DNA of 64,000 nucleotides from Neelides folsomi (lineage: Eukaryota > Arthropoda > Collembola > Neelipleona > Neelidae). A model generated the notes under the pieces. It had not been told where the DNA came from, ran no database searches, and saw nothing but the letters and a program-made list of their open reading frames with translations. How positions within the stretch are numbered: the stretch's first letter is position 1; every line of letters starts with the position of its first letter. The stretch covers positions 496,001 through 560,000 of the forward strand of contig JAQGBZ010000001.1 in NCBI GenBank assembly GCA_034687125.1. The letters are read 5' to 3'. The translations under genes and the position numbers were made by a program. Shown in pieces: positions 24,901 through 39,200 of the stretch.

Positions 24901-27900
24901 CTATCTCCTTCACCTCAGCTCTCATTCTCTCCCTTTTCTTTATTCTTTCAGCTAGATTTTGTTTTCCCTCAGCTCAGGAGATTGAGTTCCATTTATTCCC
25001 CACTTCTATTACTTTTGTATTACCTCCATTATCCCGATGGTAAAGTGAAGAGAATGAGAAAGAAATAATGAGCTTGTGTGGATCATCTCACTATTTGCTT
25101 ACCAACTTCCTTCTGGCCAGTTAACCAACGACTCAAATAAAACAAGACCGAATGAATGTTTTTGACCAAACAGAATTCTATTTTCTGGTGAATGATTCTG
25201 AACTACGTATGTAGATTACATTCTAAAAATTTTAACATTAATAAAAATATATTTCACAAAATAATTAATTTAACGTAATTAGTAGTGCAATGATAAGCGC
25301 CAAAAGCAGGAACACATCTGTAATCTTCTAGGGAAAAATTTAGTAAATAAAATAAATATCTTCTAATATCTTCGGTCAATCCTTATTTGATTTTTCGATA
25401 TTTTATATGCTTTTAATTTAATTGTTTGGAAATGAATGATCAACTCATTGTTCGAAGGTTAGAACAAGAGTGAATTTTAAAGAGTTTCAATTTACTTCGT
25501 CCACCTCATGTTGATTGACATGAGGGAGAGTGAAGTGAATGGAGAGGGTGAAAGGACAAAAGGCGTTTGGCACTTTGACGTTCGCCATCCTCCACAAGCC
25601 GTCCAAAGAGCCCTCGTAAGAGAACAACGACAATAAGCGCCATAGAAAGAGATGGAGAGGGTGCGGATGTGTAGTGAGGTTTAAATTACTCGCCCGTGCG
25701 CCTCCTCATTGTACATCATGGATTAATCCAATCATGGGAATAGTTTCTATGTCTGAAGGGGGACTGATTAGGGCCCTTTTCTTCTCCAATTCCCAAGCCC
25801 TTTGTGGTTCCTCTTGGAATCCAAATGCGATTGTACATCATCAACTCCATATGAACTTCCACCAACCCTGGGACCTTCCTCTTCACACCGAGTGGGAACT
25901 TGACTTTCTTTCCACAATTCCAACCCCGTAAAGTGATCCGCTTCCCAACTGTTATCCTCAATGTCAATCCCTTCCGCATTTGAGTTCAACAATAAATATC
26001 CAATAGATCCAATTCATCCACCAAACTTCCATTGTTCCTCACAATTTTTCTATTCATCGGTTATGAATTATGAATAGGAAGAGACGATTGAGCCCATTCA
26101 AACTTTCCTATTCATAATAGGATCCACAAAATCGATACAGTTCCAATAAATCTTCCAATGAATATTTTTTTTTGTAATAAAAATGAACCGAAAAATCGGT
26201 ATAATTGAAACAAATAAATATCATACATTATATGGTACATTATGAACAAAATTCCACAAATTTTATTTAATTAATGTTATATAATTCATCAAATTATTGA
26301 ATTTATCAGTTGGGTATGTGAGTTTGGTGAATAACAGAAATCAGTTGAGAGAAGGAGGTTGAGAAAAAGGATATAAATGGGAAAGAACCATGCGTAATTA
26401 CACTTTGTGGAAAATAGTCGGGAGAGAGAGGAAAGCGGAGAAATGCTAATGGGTAAATAATGCTCTGGCGTAATTTGAGGACAGAGAAAAGGAATGGGAA
26501 AGATAGTGGAAATAATTCTGAGCTTAAAACCCTTGGAGCGGAGATCACTTGGGCGGAGTGAAATAGGGTAATGAAGGGCGGATATAGAGGCAATATATAA
26601 AGCCATAATGGCCCGAAGGTGTTTGCCGATAAGAACCCGCCATTTCCAATCTTGGTTCTCTTGGAGAGAAAGAGTATTATGGGAGAGGAAGACACCGTTT
26701 GGAGGATGAGGATGACAGAAGAGGAAGAGAATGGGGCTGAGCATAAAGAAAATCACTAAGGACTCCCTTTGATTTATTCCCCAGAGAATGGAGAGATACT
26801 CGGAGAGTTTTTCAGCCCGCGCTTCCCATTTCCGGACCGTGAAGAGAAGGAGCCCATTTCATGTCAGGGAGAGATAAGGGCCGTTCTCTATATTATAATC
26901 ATGCCCACAATGCGAGTGGAAAAGAGAACATCTCTCGCCTGTCAACTCCACAAATTATCACCGTCAGGGAGAGACCAACAAATATACATTTCCCGCTTTT
27001 CCTTTTTAGACCTTTTTCGGGAGGAGATCGGTCGGCGACTATCGGCCCTTCATCATCATACAATTCCGCACTTTTCCACCATTTCACAACCAAGGCAGTT
27101 TCCCATAAAAGTATCTTTTCAACTTCAAATTGGCTATTTATTCTTACAAAGTCACAAAAGTGACAATCCCTTGACACAGAATCTCCTTCCTTCAATGGAG
27201 ATCATCTTGTAAACCATCCAACAAGCAGCTATATTTTATTTTAATACATTTATAAATATTATATAAAATGTCTATTTATTATTCACATCATATGTAATTG
27301 GTTAATATTAATCAAGTTATCATTATCTGTAATTATAAAATATTGAACTCTGTTTGCTGATTTTTTGCCTGTTTTAAATACTATTTTTACTAGATAACAT
27401 GAACTTAAAATGAACATTTATTGTATAGAACTTCAATTAATTTCGATGTATACATATTTCAATTGAAAGATTGGCAATGAGTGAGTATGGTAGTTCATTA
27501 AAATACTTTTATTCGTTCGATTTATTATTTAATAGTCTTATAATAAAAATACTGAAACATTATACAAAAGAAATTTATTGGTGCCTCCAATTGTTGTTAA
27601 ATTCATAATTGTAAGCAAAATCTTGAAAATTGTTAAATTTAATCGAAATCTACATAATAGAAGATACTCAAAGGGTCAATGAATACGATAAGATTTATTG
27701 TAAATTAAAAAACTCAATACCTTTATATTTTATGCAAGTTTCATAAAAAACGATAATTTATTATCATAAAAATGCGAATTAAATAATAAACTTTTTTTAT
27801 TTATTAATCAAATTGCACATCCCTATTTAACCTTACAAATCAAACTCATTTGATTAAAATGATTGAGAGTCAGTGGAGGGGCTCCACTGGCTGAAGGGTG

Positions 27901-30900
27901 GAGTTCATTTTTAACTGATTCCGCAATTTGTGCTTCATGACCTTAACTAAGCTAATTATGATATTTGAAGTGCCTGTCTTATATATATAAAAATAATTTA
28001 AACATTTGAAACATGTGGAGTTGTGGAGTCTTTTAACATTTAATTTTTTTTATTGTTTTATGTTTTTGAATCTCAATCATATTGATGATACACATTAGAC
28101 GTAGTTGTGCTTGTAGTCTATATGCAATTACCTATTGTATGACTATGCATATTATGTAGGCACTCATAAATTCAATATGATAAAGGCGTAATTTTATTAA
28201 TCTCTTTCAGATAAGAAATTCTAATTTGTTTTTTATGTTCTTTAATATTTATTTAATTCGTTTTGCTTATTATCCCCTTGATTTGCATTTCCTTTATTAT
28301 TCATTGTATTTTCTATTATTCGCTATTATTCATTATACTTATTAAAGTTCTTTGTGAAAAAATTTGTTAAAAGTGACATTTAGAGTTTTTTGATAAACAA
28401 TTTAATGACTCTTCAATTCTCAGAATTTGTCAATTGAGCTCATTATCATGTAACCCTTGTGGAAATAAAAATCTCTTAACATTGAAAAAGATAAAATTGT
28501 GAATATAATGGATTCGTTAAGTAATTGTGCAAATTCCATTGACACCTCCACTCTTTACCTTTTATGTTTTTACCAAAAAGTCTACATGGTGAAAAGGTAT
28601 AAAAAAGAATTAATAGACGAATATGAAACACGTAACGTTTATCAAGAGACAAAATGGCTATGAACCTTTCTAAATGTTTAAATGCGAAATATAGATTAGC
28701 TCTAATTTGTCTTTCTGCTATTCAGCTACAGAGACATTTGTTACAAAAATGATTTTACACGAAGGCAATAAAATGGAAATGCGATAAAGTATTTTTATTT
28801 TTTATTTTAAGTGTCTGTTTATTCCTTACTCATTAAAAGTAGTTTTACAAACAAAGTGTTATCCGAACTTTACTAATATTAACAGATAATAGGGTGATGA
28901 ATATGGAATGGCGACAGAAGTATTAGCATTTAATATCTTTGTCCCTCCACTCGCTCAGTCAGCTCTTTATCAAAGTCAACGGGATTGTTTCTGGAATTAA
29001 TGGGCAGGTGCCACGGCATTAATTACAACGACACATTTGGGATTCCCTTTCCTTAATGAGGCTTAATTAATAATTAAAAACTATTTGACACATGTATTTT
29101 GCTTGTTTTCCTCTTGTGTTCTTTTAACTTGGGCTTTTAATGAGAGACAATTAATTATTCCTCACCAAATTACAATTTCACACACTTGTTACCTTTTATT
29201 TGCAAAAGGATGTGCAGACATTTCAACAGTACCATGAAAGCTTAAACAATACTTTTTTATCATTCTCAATTTAATGAAGAAGAATTCCTCATTATGAAGG
29301 ACTTGGAAAATAATGAAACAATCATACAAAATTATACTACAAAACCAACACCATTAAATTAATCGTATACTTATTATGCATGTGTAAAGTACATTATTTC
29401 TATTTGAAAAGATGTCCATCAGCTTTGGATTTATTTGATTGTTCGATTCACCCTTTCCTGCTTTCATTTCGGAGAAATGAGATTTGCAGTGTTTACTATC
29501 ATTAGCTTCGTTTTTACTTTATAATTAACAATTTCTAGTTTATTATCAAACTTATTACATTGGTATGTATGTATAAATATTACAGATTATATGTAGTATA
29601 CAATAGTAAAGCTAAAATGTAACATTGTTATTTATGAATTATCTTAAACTTACAAGTATTGTTAAAATCTATAAATTTTAAATAAAACACAATTATTATT
29701 CTCATGTCTGAATCTACATAAATAGTTACTCTACTACACATAATTTAAATTAAATATACAATAGTAATGACACGCATGTAGCTATCTAGAAAATATTTAA
29801 ATGTAAGTACCTATGCTATGTACATACATGTATCTGTACTTTATTACTTATTTATAATCATTTATTTTACAACATTAGAATTTAATTTCAAACAAGCTAA
29901 ACCAACCAAATACAAACCAATGATAATAATGGTATTTCAATTTTAAAATGAATGGCAAAATAATATGGTGTCATTCAAAAGACCAACCGTTGCATTTAAA
30001 CTTTTTAAACGCTAGAATTAAAAGAAAGATTTAATGAGCTGAAAAAAAACATTATTAGCTGAATTTATAGGAATTAATGTAAAAAACAACAGTGTTTTGT
30101 CTCAGCTGCCTAATAGTAAACAAAATTGTTTAGTTAATGATTGTTTAGAGATCAGCATATCAATACTTTCCTCGTATAAAATAGCGAGGATTATTGTAGA
30201 TTCAATTATTTAATAATTCTAATATTTGAAAGAAAATCATATTGACTGTACATATACTGTAGAATAAACTAATAATTACAATTTACCTAACTTATAATTG
30301 TAATTGTAAAACTTATTAAATACACATGTATACCATATATGTATGTAGTACATAACAAATACGTTTAATATTATTCATTAACTCATTATGATTGTTTAGT
30401 TAATTCAAATTAGATGATGATTTTTATATGAAAATGATTAGATTACAAATTACACAATTAATTGAGAAATATAACTTGATAACTTTAAAATATAACTCAC
30501 TCTAACTTTATATAATGTTTAAAGTATAACTTACAAGGAAACTTTTTTATATGTATTTCGCGTATAGACTTTAGGGATATTGGACAATTAAGACCATCAT
30601 TATGAATGATGAAATCAAGAGAAATTTGTCTGTTAAAATCAAAGGTCAAATTTTGATGAATTTTTGAAACTTCGATTTTTAAAATGCATGCCTTGGTTTT
30701 TGAGAAATTGAACGATTAACATTAGAAAGCAGTAATCTGGTAATGTCCAACCTGTACTTATGGTATGGTTTCACCACTTTCCCCGTCGTTACGCGAGATA
30801 TAAAAAGGTTTCCTTGTTAATTCATTTTATAAAAAAAATTTAATCACAAATGCAGATAAAGTTTGTAAAAGTAAAGGTTTGCTAATTCTACTATTCAGCT

Positions 30901-30978
30901 TTCAAATTGTCATTGAATAAATATTATACATAATTTAATGTATAAATTAGTTCTAAAATGATAGGAAAGTATAAAACT
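21939..30978. other. Gene-free region with islands of higher GC (possible Sox regulatory landscape)
   Basis: Nine kilobases without a convincing exon. Most is AT-rich, but blocks at about 22690-23600, 24050-25120, 25480-26060 and 26290-27220 are richer in G and C and less repetitive. Open frames in these blocks run on both strands, are Ser/Pro/Phe-rich and resemble no family. An octamer ATTTGCAT lies at about 28280 with CATTGT-type Sox sites nearby. A gene desert beside a SoxB gene is a common setting for conserved enhancers; that reading is inference. Confidence 0.45.
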
Positions 30979-31386
30979 ATACCGCTTTGGCTTGAAAGAT
31001 AGCCGGTGCTTAAAAGATAGCCGGGGGTTCATTGTGAGATTTTAAATGATAGCCGGGTCTCAAAAGTTAGCCGGCTCAAATAAATATTTTCCTATACAAC
31101 GTAGGTATAAATACTTGTAGTATATGAAAATGTTTGTTTGACTCTAATTTTTAAATTATCACAAATGCATTGAATGTTTTAGCTGTGAATACACATCTAA
31201 AACATTCAATATTTATCCGAAACAAGTATGAAAACAGAAGAAACACTATATTAGTTAATATAAAATCTTAAAAGTTTTCTACAAAAGTTGAATGGTTTTA
31301 AGATAGCCTGTGCTTAAAAGATAGCCGGGGGTAGGGCCCAATTTTTTAAAAGATAGCCCGGGCTATCTTTCGAGCCAAAGCGGTAT
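30979..31386. mobile_element. 408-bp foldback/MITE-like element with GATAGCCGG repeats
   Basis: The ends are inverted repeats of 26 bp with one difference: ATACCGCTTTGGCTTGAAAG at 30979 and its inverse ending at 31386. Inside are seven copies of a short unit like TTAAAAGATAGCCGGGGG: four near the left end, three near the right. A 31-bp stretch at 30998-31028 recurs in the same direction at 31302-31332 with one difference, so the element has both inverted and direct repeats. The middle is AT-rich and non-coding. It ends 10 bp from the stop codon of the Sox gene. A short TA or AT target duplication is possible but not clear. No transposase is present. Confidence 0.75.
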
Positions 31387-31396
31387 TTTAATTTGA

Positions 31397-32626
31397 TTAA
31401 ACAACAGAAACCACCGGGGAAGGAGTTCTCCTCCCAGAGCTTCTTTGGTCTCCTTTGAGAACAACATACACAGGGGACTTCTTTGGCAAATTTCCACTTC
31501 CCTCAAGCAGTGCTGAAAAGTCCGGGTGATGAGCCTCAGATCCCGGGCGAGAGAGAAATGGAGGCATTGAAGGGTACAAGTAGGGCGAGGGATAAAAACC
31601 CGGGTAAATCGGATAAGACCCATGTCCCGGGTAATGCGCAAATGGATGTCCAGCAGTATGATGAACCGATTGTGGGCTCGGGGACCGGGAAGATTTCTTT
31701 GGCGAAATTGACCTATGATGATGATGATTTGGATGATAATGCGGAGGAGATGAATTGTTTCCGTTTCCACCTATGGAGGATGAAGGGGATCGGCTAGAGC
31801 TTCTTTCACCTGATCCATTCTTGTGGTCTTCTTCATAAGAGCTCATCACTCGGGCTTGGGCAATTCGGGAAAGAATCTCGTCCGAGATGGACGAGGGGAA
31901 GAACGGGGGAAATATTCGGGAAAAGTCAGGTGGGAAGGCGGAGAGTGTAGGGCCATTGGAAGCGGAAGAAGTTGGGAGCGGGAGGGAAGAAAGCGACCCT
32001 GAGAGATGTGATTGAGTGGAGTGGGGTGAGAAAAAAGGGTTGTTGGCGGCACGAGCAGCGAGGGAATCCATGGCTCGGATCACGGATGAGGGAAGAGGTC
32101 CAAATTGGAACTTTTGATTATCCGTCTTACATTTATTGTTGGGATGGATGAGGGAAGGCTTTGGCTTCCTCCTGGGTCTATATTTGTACTCGGGATGTTC
32201 CTTCATATGAAGGGCCCTAAAGATTAAAAAAATATTTGTAATTATACAAATACAGATACAATAAATATGCGCAATATGGTAAACAATTCTAGTGAAATTG
32301 GATATGTAAATTCCAATAAAATGATTAATATGATTGAAATCGAGCTAAATTAAATATTTATAAAAATAAAACGTTTACCTGAGTCTTTTGGCTTCATCAA
32401 TAAACGGTCTTTTTTCTGATTCTGACAAAAGTTTCCATTCTGCCCCAAGCCGCTTGCTAATTTCTGAATTGTGCATTTTTGGATTCTCTTGTGCCATTTT
32501 TCTCCTCTGGCCCCGAGACCAAACCATGAATGCGTTCATGGGCCTTTTAATATGATCTTGAGCCGAAGCTGCAGAAGTGGAATGCATTTTCGAGTTATTG
32601 ATGTTTGGAATTATCATAGACGACAT
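31397..32626 (-). CDS. SoxB2 (Sox21/Sox14-like) HMG-box transcription factor
   Basis: Two minus-strand exons, 32379-32626 and 31397-32216, give 355 residues. The HMG box (about residues 24-102) contains [36 protein letters not shown] and [10 protein letters not shown], essentially the group B sequence. These factors bind CATTGT-type sites in the DNA minor groove and act in neural and gut progenitors; B2 members usually repress. An intron splits the HMG box (EAKRL|R, phase 2), a gene structure compatible with arthropod Sox21 genes and unlike single-exon SoxB1. The C-terminal part is Ser, Pro, His and Tyr rich, as in activation or repression tails. The start at 32626 is the first ATG upstream of the box; a further one at residue 4 is possible. 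A transposable element lies just after the stop. Confidence 0.9.
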
Positions 32627-35600
32627 TCGAGTCCACAACAAGAATTTGCGATCAAGGTCTCGTAAAACTCGTAAAGATCAAATTACAAATATTCCAATCA
32701 AAGTCTCAATCTTCATTCGTCAAAGATGTAATTATGAATGTGGGAAGCCGGGAGAAACAAAAGGAATTGTTTATCTCTTAATAAAAACCTCGTAAAAAGA
32801 GATGATTAAGATAAAGATTCCAAACACTCCAATTGTTCTCTATAAATCTTCTTTCACACTTTGTAACATTGACACATTCATTAGTTCATAGTCATTAAAA
32901 AACTCCTTGCGTCATTGGGAAACCGAAAAATACAAGTTGGGTTCCGCGAGTTTCTCACCAATCTTTAAAACAACAACTAACTGTATTTTGGTCTTGTTAT
33001 TGAGTCTCTTATAATTCCATGTATGTAATTTTCGCTCCCACAATAATAAAGAAGATAAATGGATATTATTATTATGAAAGGGAAGAAAACAGTAGAAGAG
33101 AGATAACAAGGAATTTGTCGTGTTATTTAATTATTTGTTCTGACTGCATTCCCCTGATGAAGCGTATCTTGTTCAAAGTTGAGGAAAAAGAGAGCTGAGA
33201 CAGATAAATCCCCACTGACGCACAACACACAGTCTCAGTTACTGATAAGAGTGAATAAAATGTCAACACTCCTCGTCCTCTGAACTCTGTCTTTACGCAC
33301 CAAATGAAAGTCGATTATTTACCTTATTCACTATTTACTAATACTTTACTAAGTATTCAGAATTGAGATAAAGGGTGAATAATCACCTCTTGTTTTACTA
33401 AAAAGTCTCTTCAATTCTTCAATACACCCAATAGTGAACAAAGGGTCGCGACGTGTTTCACTTCAATTTGCAAGAGATTAAGAGCGACAATGACACGGCG
33501 CCAAAAGTTGGAGCCGGAGATGAAGATATGAGTCTATTGTTCTTTCTCCCAGTTTGGCTCAATTTGGATTTGTAGATGGGTTAATGAAATTGGATTTCTT
33601 TTTCTGGTCCAGTAAAGGTGTAAGGGGGATTGGAGGTGTGGAGATGAAGAAGATTAAGTGGATGAGATTGGGAGAGATGTGGAGGTGGAGTGTGGGGAAA
33701 CGGAGAGTGAGGTCCTATAGGACCCAAATCCCTCTTTTGTTGGGCGCACAAGCAGGGAGACAAAAGCCAATCTATTCATCGGCCCAGAGATAGACCTTCC
33801 CCTTTCCCACCATCAGCCTCTTTCCAACCACCAAGACCATCAAACACACTCCCACGAGAGAAACAATGGGAAGGATCCGACAAACCTCCCGCATCCGTTA
33901 CCTCCTTCCTCCTACAATGTCTAATAAAACAATTTAACCAAAGACACCTTACTTACCTCAAAAATAATTAGAAATATTTGATCAAACTCAAATTAACAAA
34001 TTATCAATAATTACAAACATTGAAAATTATTCGAGTAGTTAGAGAATACTTTAAGTTAATAGAAGTTAAGAATACCTATCTGTATTAGGCCTATTTAGTC
34101 TTATTAGGCTTTATTTTTTGAATTTAAGAAATATAATAGTTAAGTTTCTTTTGTTCGTTAAAATGCGTCGTTTAATTCAAACAATTGTAAAAAGTTGATC
34201 TTACAAAAGACTATTTACATTGTTCTTAAAGTCAATAGTCAAATCAAAAGCTTTAAACAAACATTACAATCTCCGGAGAGAAATAATCTCTATAAAGAAA
34301 CAAAGAATACGACATTTTTGACCATTTTAAAGTTGAAAGGAACATTGGTTTCATTTTCCCTAAAAGGGTATTGAACAAGTCACATTTTACATTTATTGGA
34401 TGGAGATAACAAGGTCGAGGTCTTTTATTGACATTTTACACATTTGGAAATACTTTTACATTTGATTTAATATTAATGGGAATTTTAATAAGTAACAGCA
34501 TAACCACATCTTAACTTCTTAATGCCATTTGCTATTACATCACAAATGACACCATTTAAATTATTTTATTAATTATTTTCATTTTATAATAGGAAGGTTA
34601 ACTTGTTTGTCATTATGTTTATGTTTTTGCAAATATTCTAAAAATATCATAAATTCTGTTAAATTCCTAAATCGCTCTAATATCCACATTAAAGCATAGA
34701 AAAATACAAGAATGAAGTTTTAATTCTGATAAAAATATTTCTAAAATATCAGTGAAGAAACGAAAAGAACAAAACTTCCTTGAATGACTAAATAATGAAA
34801 ATAATGAACGATTGACAATGAAGCTAATTGACATTAAATAAAGGTGAAACAAATTGAAGAATTTATTAAATTGCCATTTAAAACGAATGGAATGAAGAAT
34901 TGAAGTCCATTGAAGTGTTTCGAGAAAGCATTTCCCATTTCGTTCCCTTCAATTAGGAGATAAGAGAAGTTTGAGTAGACAATAGGTGAGTTAAATGGGA
35001 AACTCCACCTTCACAAGGAGAGACATGAAGTTGAATAGAGGTGGAGGGGGGAAGATATTTAAATTCTCTAGCCCTCAATTTCATACCAAATGAACCATGA
35101 AGAAAAACAATAGACTCATTAAATCCCTCTGCTGCAATCTCCAATACCTTCCTATAACATCAGACTCCCATTTAATAACATGACAATATCTATTTAACTC
35201 TTTTAGATTATGGGGAGACAAAGGCCGTCCACAATGCGGCTCCTCCATAAAGATACAAAGTGAGAGACAACGCGATAGAAAAAGATACACAAAGTGATAT
35301 TGTATCTTTTTTATATGATCCATTCATATCTCATCAAATAAATAGATCCGTGGATGATAAAATGATAATGTGGAGGTTTGATCCTTTACATCCTTCTTCA
35401 TAGTTATGATTGGTGTGCCAAGTGATGTACCTTTTGATCGCGGCATCGGCTTTAAAAACCGAGGTAAACTACAAATGATCCTTCCTTTGTCCTCATCCCA
35501 AAAAGGGAGACAAAGAGAGATCTTGTGCATTCTGTGAGTCTCTCCAAACATGAAAAGTTCCCCTTCGAGTTCACCACCATTGAGAAGGAAGAATAGGAGA

Positions 35601-36206
35601 GAGATACCCACTTCGGGCCTATTCTGCAGAGTGTGGATCAGAGAAGGGAATTACGACAGTATGCCATCCTCAATTATTCTCTATTCACCCGAACCAAATC
35701 AAATCTGACTCGTCTTCCTTTCATAAATCCTTCCATTAATTACTATTTTAAAATCCAACCTAAATCAAACATTGTTAGCGGACGTGTTTTGAATTCATTT
35801 CGGTCCATGTGTTACAATTAATTTCATTCAATTTAACCCTTTGTGTCCCATTTGTATCGATTTACCGCTATAAAACAACTTTAATAGAATAGCTCTAAAA
35901 GTACACTTTACCTTTATGTACTTAAATATATTAAATACAAATGATAAAATGTATAATAGAACGTCAAATGGAGAAATCAAGGCGGATGGATGAAATTATT
36001 TCATTGAATACAAATTCTCTTTATATTTCATTTTTCTTCTATGATTATACATACAGGTAGAATTTGATTGATATCATAGTTTAATAATTAACAATTGTGT
36101 AAATAATTAACAATTGATATTTATATAAACTAGTAAACAACAAATATTTAGTAAACTTTTACAAATTATGAGAAAATATTTATTAATTTGCAAATTCGTA
36201 AATAAA
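32627..36206. other. Upstream region of SoxB2 and 3' flank of PELP1
   Basis: 3.6 kb without a gene. Bases about 32830-33960 and 34860-35720 are richer in G and C. The first should include the Sox promoter and 5' UTR. Sox-type motifs such as CTATTGTTCT (about 33534) occur, compatible with autoregulation but common by chance in AT-rich DNA. Bases 35830-36206 are AT-rich and hold the PELP1 3' UTR. Confidence 0.45.
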
Positions 36207-39200
36207 TTACTCGACAAAATCATTAATCATAGCATCAAAATTCAACTCATTATCGTCAATTGTCACAATTTCAGGTGTAAATTCTGAAGAATCAGGTGAA
36301 TCGCTTTTCGCCTTCTTTAAAGACTCTATTGGAGCAGGAATTTTAATCTCAGGCAAAATTTCACATATGGAATCCTCATCACTCGAAATCCTCCTTTTCT
36401 TATTAGCAATAACCGAATTTCCATTAGCTTTGGCTTTAGCTACCTTCTCTCTAAAATAGGAATAGCCATATTCTTCAGCGAGTATTTCCTCTCCTCTGAT
36501 AATACTCTCATCCTCATTTTCTTCTCTGGTCTTATTAGATCTCTCATCGAAGAATTCAGCCAAGGCTTCTTTCAATAATTTCTTGTCAAAGAATTTCCCC
36601 GCTTGTTGTCTTACAGGAGTTTTGGCGTCTTCTCTAAATTCTGCTTCTTCATCAATTTCGTCTTTTTCCTGATTTCCTATCAGAACTTCGTCAGTTTGGC
36701 AGAAAGCGTCTTTCAAATCAATTGAATCTTCTTCCATAGTATCATCAATTGTAATTATAGGAATTGTTGGATCGCTAGCTGGGGCTTTCCGGCTCTCGAA
36801 AGTAGAAGTGATTGGGAAACTGAGACTTGGAGAAATTGGATGGACAAGGGTCTCAATTTGAAAATTCATTTCGTGACAAGACTGAGACACTTTCTCTGAT
36901 TTGTCCATAAGCCCAAGTTTTATAAGTTTCACAATTAAGCTCAATGAAACTCCTGACTTGAAATTTGGACTTGTTGAAAGTGTCATCAGACATTTGTAAT
37001 TATTAAGTCTGCAGGTTTGGTCAGTGTATTGATTTGAATATTCGGAATCACTCGAGAATTCAATGATGGTTCCTGTGATTATCTCATAAACAAGCTGAAA
37101 ACAAAATAATTTTTAAATATTAATAAATTATTGAGTTTTTGGTTTGGGTTAATAAACTTACATCATATAACTTTTGGTCTAATGTTGGAATAACAAGAGC
37201 CAAAACTTCCAGAGCTCTCCGGCAAATCTTTGTCGAAGTAAGATAGAATGATTTTGATTGAGAAGTTGAAGCAGACAAGAGATTTTTATTTATATGTCCT
37301 TTCTTTTTCTTTCTGCCATTTGAGCAGAGAGTCAATTGAAGAGTTTCTTTCCTGATCTCAATGGCATTCATCAAAATTCCTGTAATCGTTGTTGTGATTT
37401 TAGATGATGAAAAAGAGCCTTTGGTTATTTTCAACCAAATTATTAAAGTCTTGTACAAATCCAATGTCACATTTCTGAAAAATGAAGAAAATTGGTCATA
37501 ATTAAAACTTTCAAAATAAAACAAAATTTTATTGTTGTATTTAATTATACACTAAAATTTATGTTATTTAATAAGGGTTAAAAAAAGCTTAATATATCTG
37601 TAGATTTAAAAAATGAATCTCACTCAAATGCGCTTGGTTTTTGGATCAACCATTTGAATTCTTGGACAAATATCTGATCAATTGTTGAAGCTTGTGAAAA
37701 GATGTTCGTTCCGACACTAAAAAGTTTGATATTTTATAATTTACAATATTTATCTTATATCAGAATTTTTAAATTATTTTTTTACATACCAATTAATTAA
37801 GCTTTGAAGTAGGGCGATTGAAGCTTGATGAACAGAAGGCAAAATTCCAGCAAAGTAGACAGTTTCTTTCGTAGGATTTTGTACACTTAAAACTTCAAGT
37901 GGATTGACAATTAACATTTTAGTTATAGTGTTAAGCAATCCCGAAGCAGGAACTAATTTAACGGCCGTGAACGTATTTCTATTATCCAAATTCATTTAAG
38001 TTGTTTAATAATTTGACTTTTAACTATTACATACCTTAAATAACTACAAATTGTTGACGATAAATTCACAAGTCTTCTTTTTAACAATGAAATTTTAACT
38101 AAAACATTGTTTTCCACAATAGGTTGAATTCCTGGAAATTTATTGTCATCCCCGATGAAAGGATTATTCGCCTATTAATATTAATAAAAACAATTCAATA
38201 ATAAATTTAAAAATTATATTCTTGTAGTTTCTTTTGTTCAAATTCAAATAAAAGTGCAAAATAAAGAAATAAAGATGTAACATGAAAAGAAAATTTGTTT
38301 TAATGTAATGACATACTTGATGCAAAGGACAATGGTCGGAATAAAGTCGAACGAGAGTTTCATACAAATGATTGGAGAACTTCAACACCATTTGTTGCCA
38401 ATCTTTGATGTGGCGATCTCCTTCTGGTCCTTTTCCTCCACAAGTTGATAAAAGTGGGAATATTTCGTTGTAAGATTTGCTCTCGTAATCGGCTTGGTCA
38501 ATATTATTTAGAAAAATCCTTTCAATTTTGTTCCTGAATGGCAACGATGGACCGGGAAAACATTTCAAGCAAATGGTGAGTAACTCAAGATAAATATCAA
38601 GAGGAGTGGATTTAATCTTTTCAATGAGAAACTCATAAATCTTCGGAACAATTGCAACTGAGATTGTTTGTTGAAGATCTGGCTGCTTAAGACATTTCGG
38701 AAGAATATTAACTGGAAATTAAAAAATATAATATGCATTGTCATTAACTTGTTTGATAATCTATGCTTTGAAATTGAGTACAATTTTAGTTTAAATTTTT
38801 CTTACTAAATATTTGACAAGCAGGATCGACTGAAATACTCTTCATAACAAGGTTCAAAGAAGATCCGAGTGAATCATGCAATTTAGCGATTGAGTCTTCA
38901 CTTATTTGAGCCGTGATTCTACTCAATAGCAAAAGTCCTTTTGGTGTTGATTTTACTTCATTCAGCATTTTATTGATTTTGCTTATTATGGATCTCAGAA
39001 ATTCGTCGTCCTAAATAAAAATTATTGCAACTTGTATTATAAAAATCGTAACTTTTTAATAGGTCAGTGTTGTTTACAAATCTAATAATGTGATTAGAAT
39101 AAATGTAATAACGTGTATCTTTTCGTACATTTGTATTGAAAAGTTGAAATTGGTCTTCCATTTGTTCAGTTTCCACAAACATAACATCGAGGACATCTGA

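Noticed and set aside
26289-27212. Several frames of 98-155 codons on both strands
   Set aside because: They overlap each other, resemble no family and lie in a GC-richer island; treated as chance frames in possible regulatory DNA.
27871-27889. 8-bp GC-rich hairpin CAGTGGAG...CTCCACTG
   Set aside because: Too short to claim an RNA gene; no T run or conserved context.
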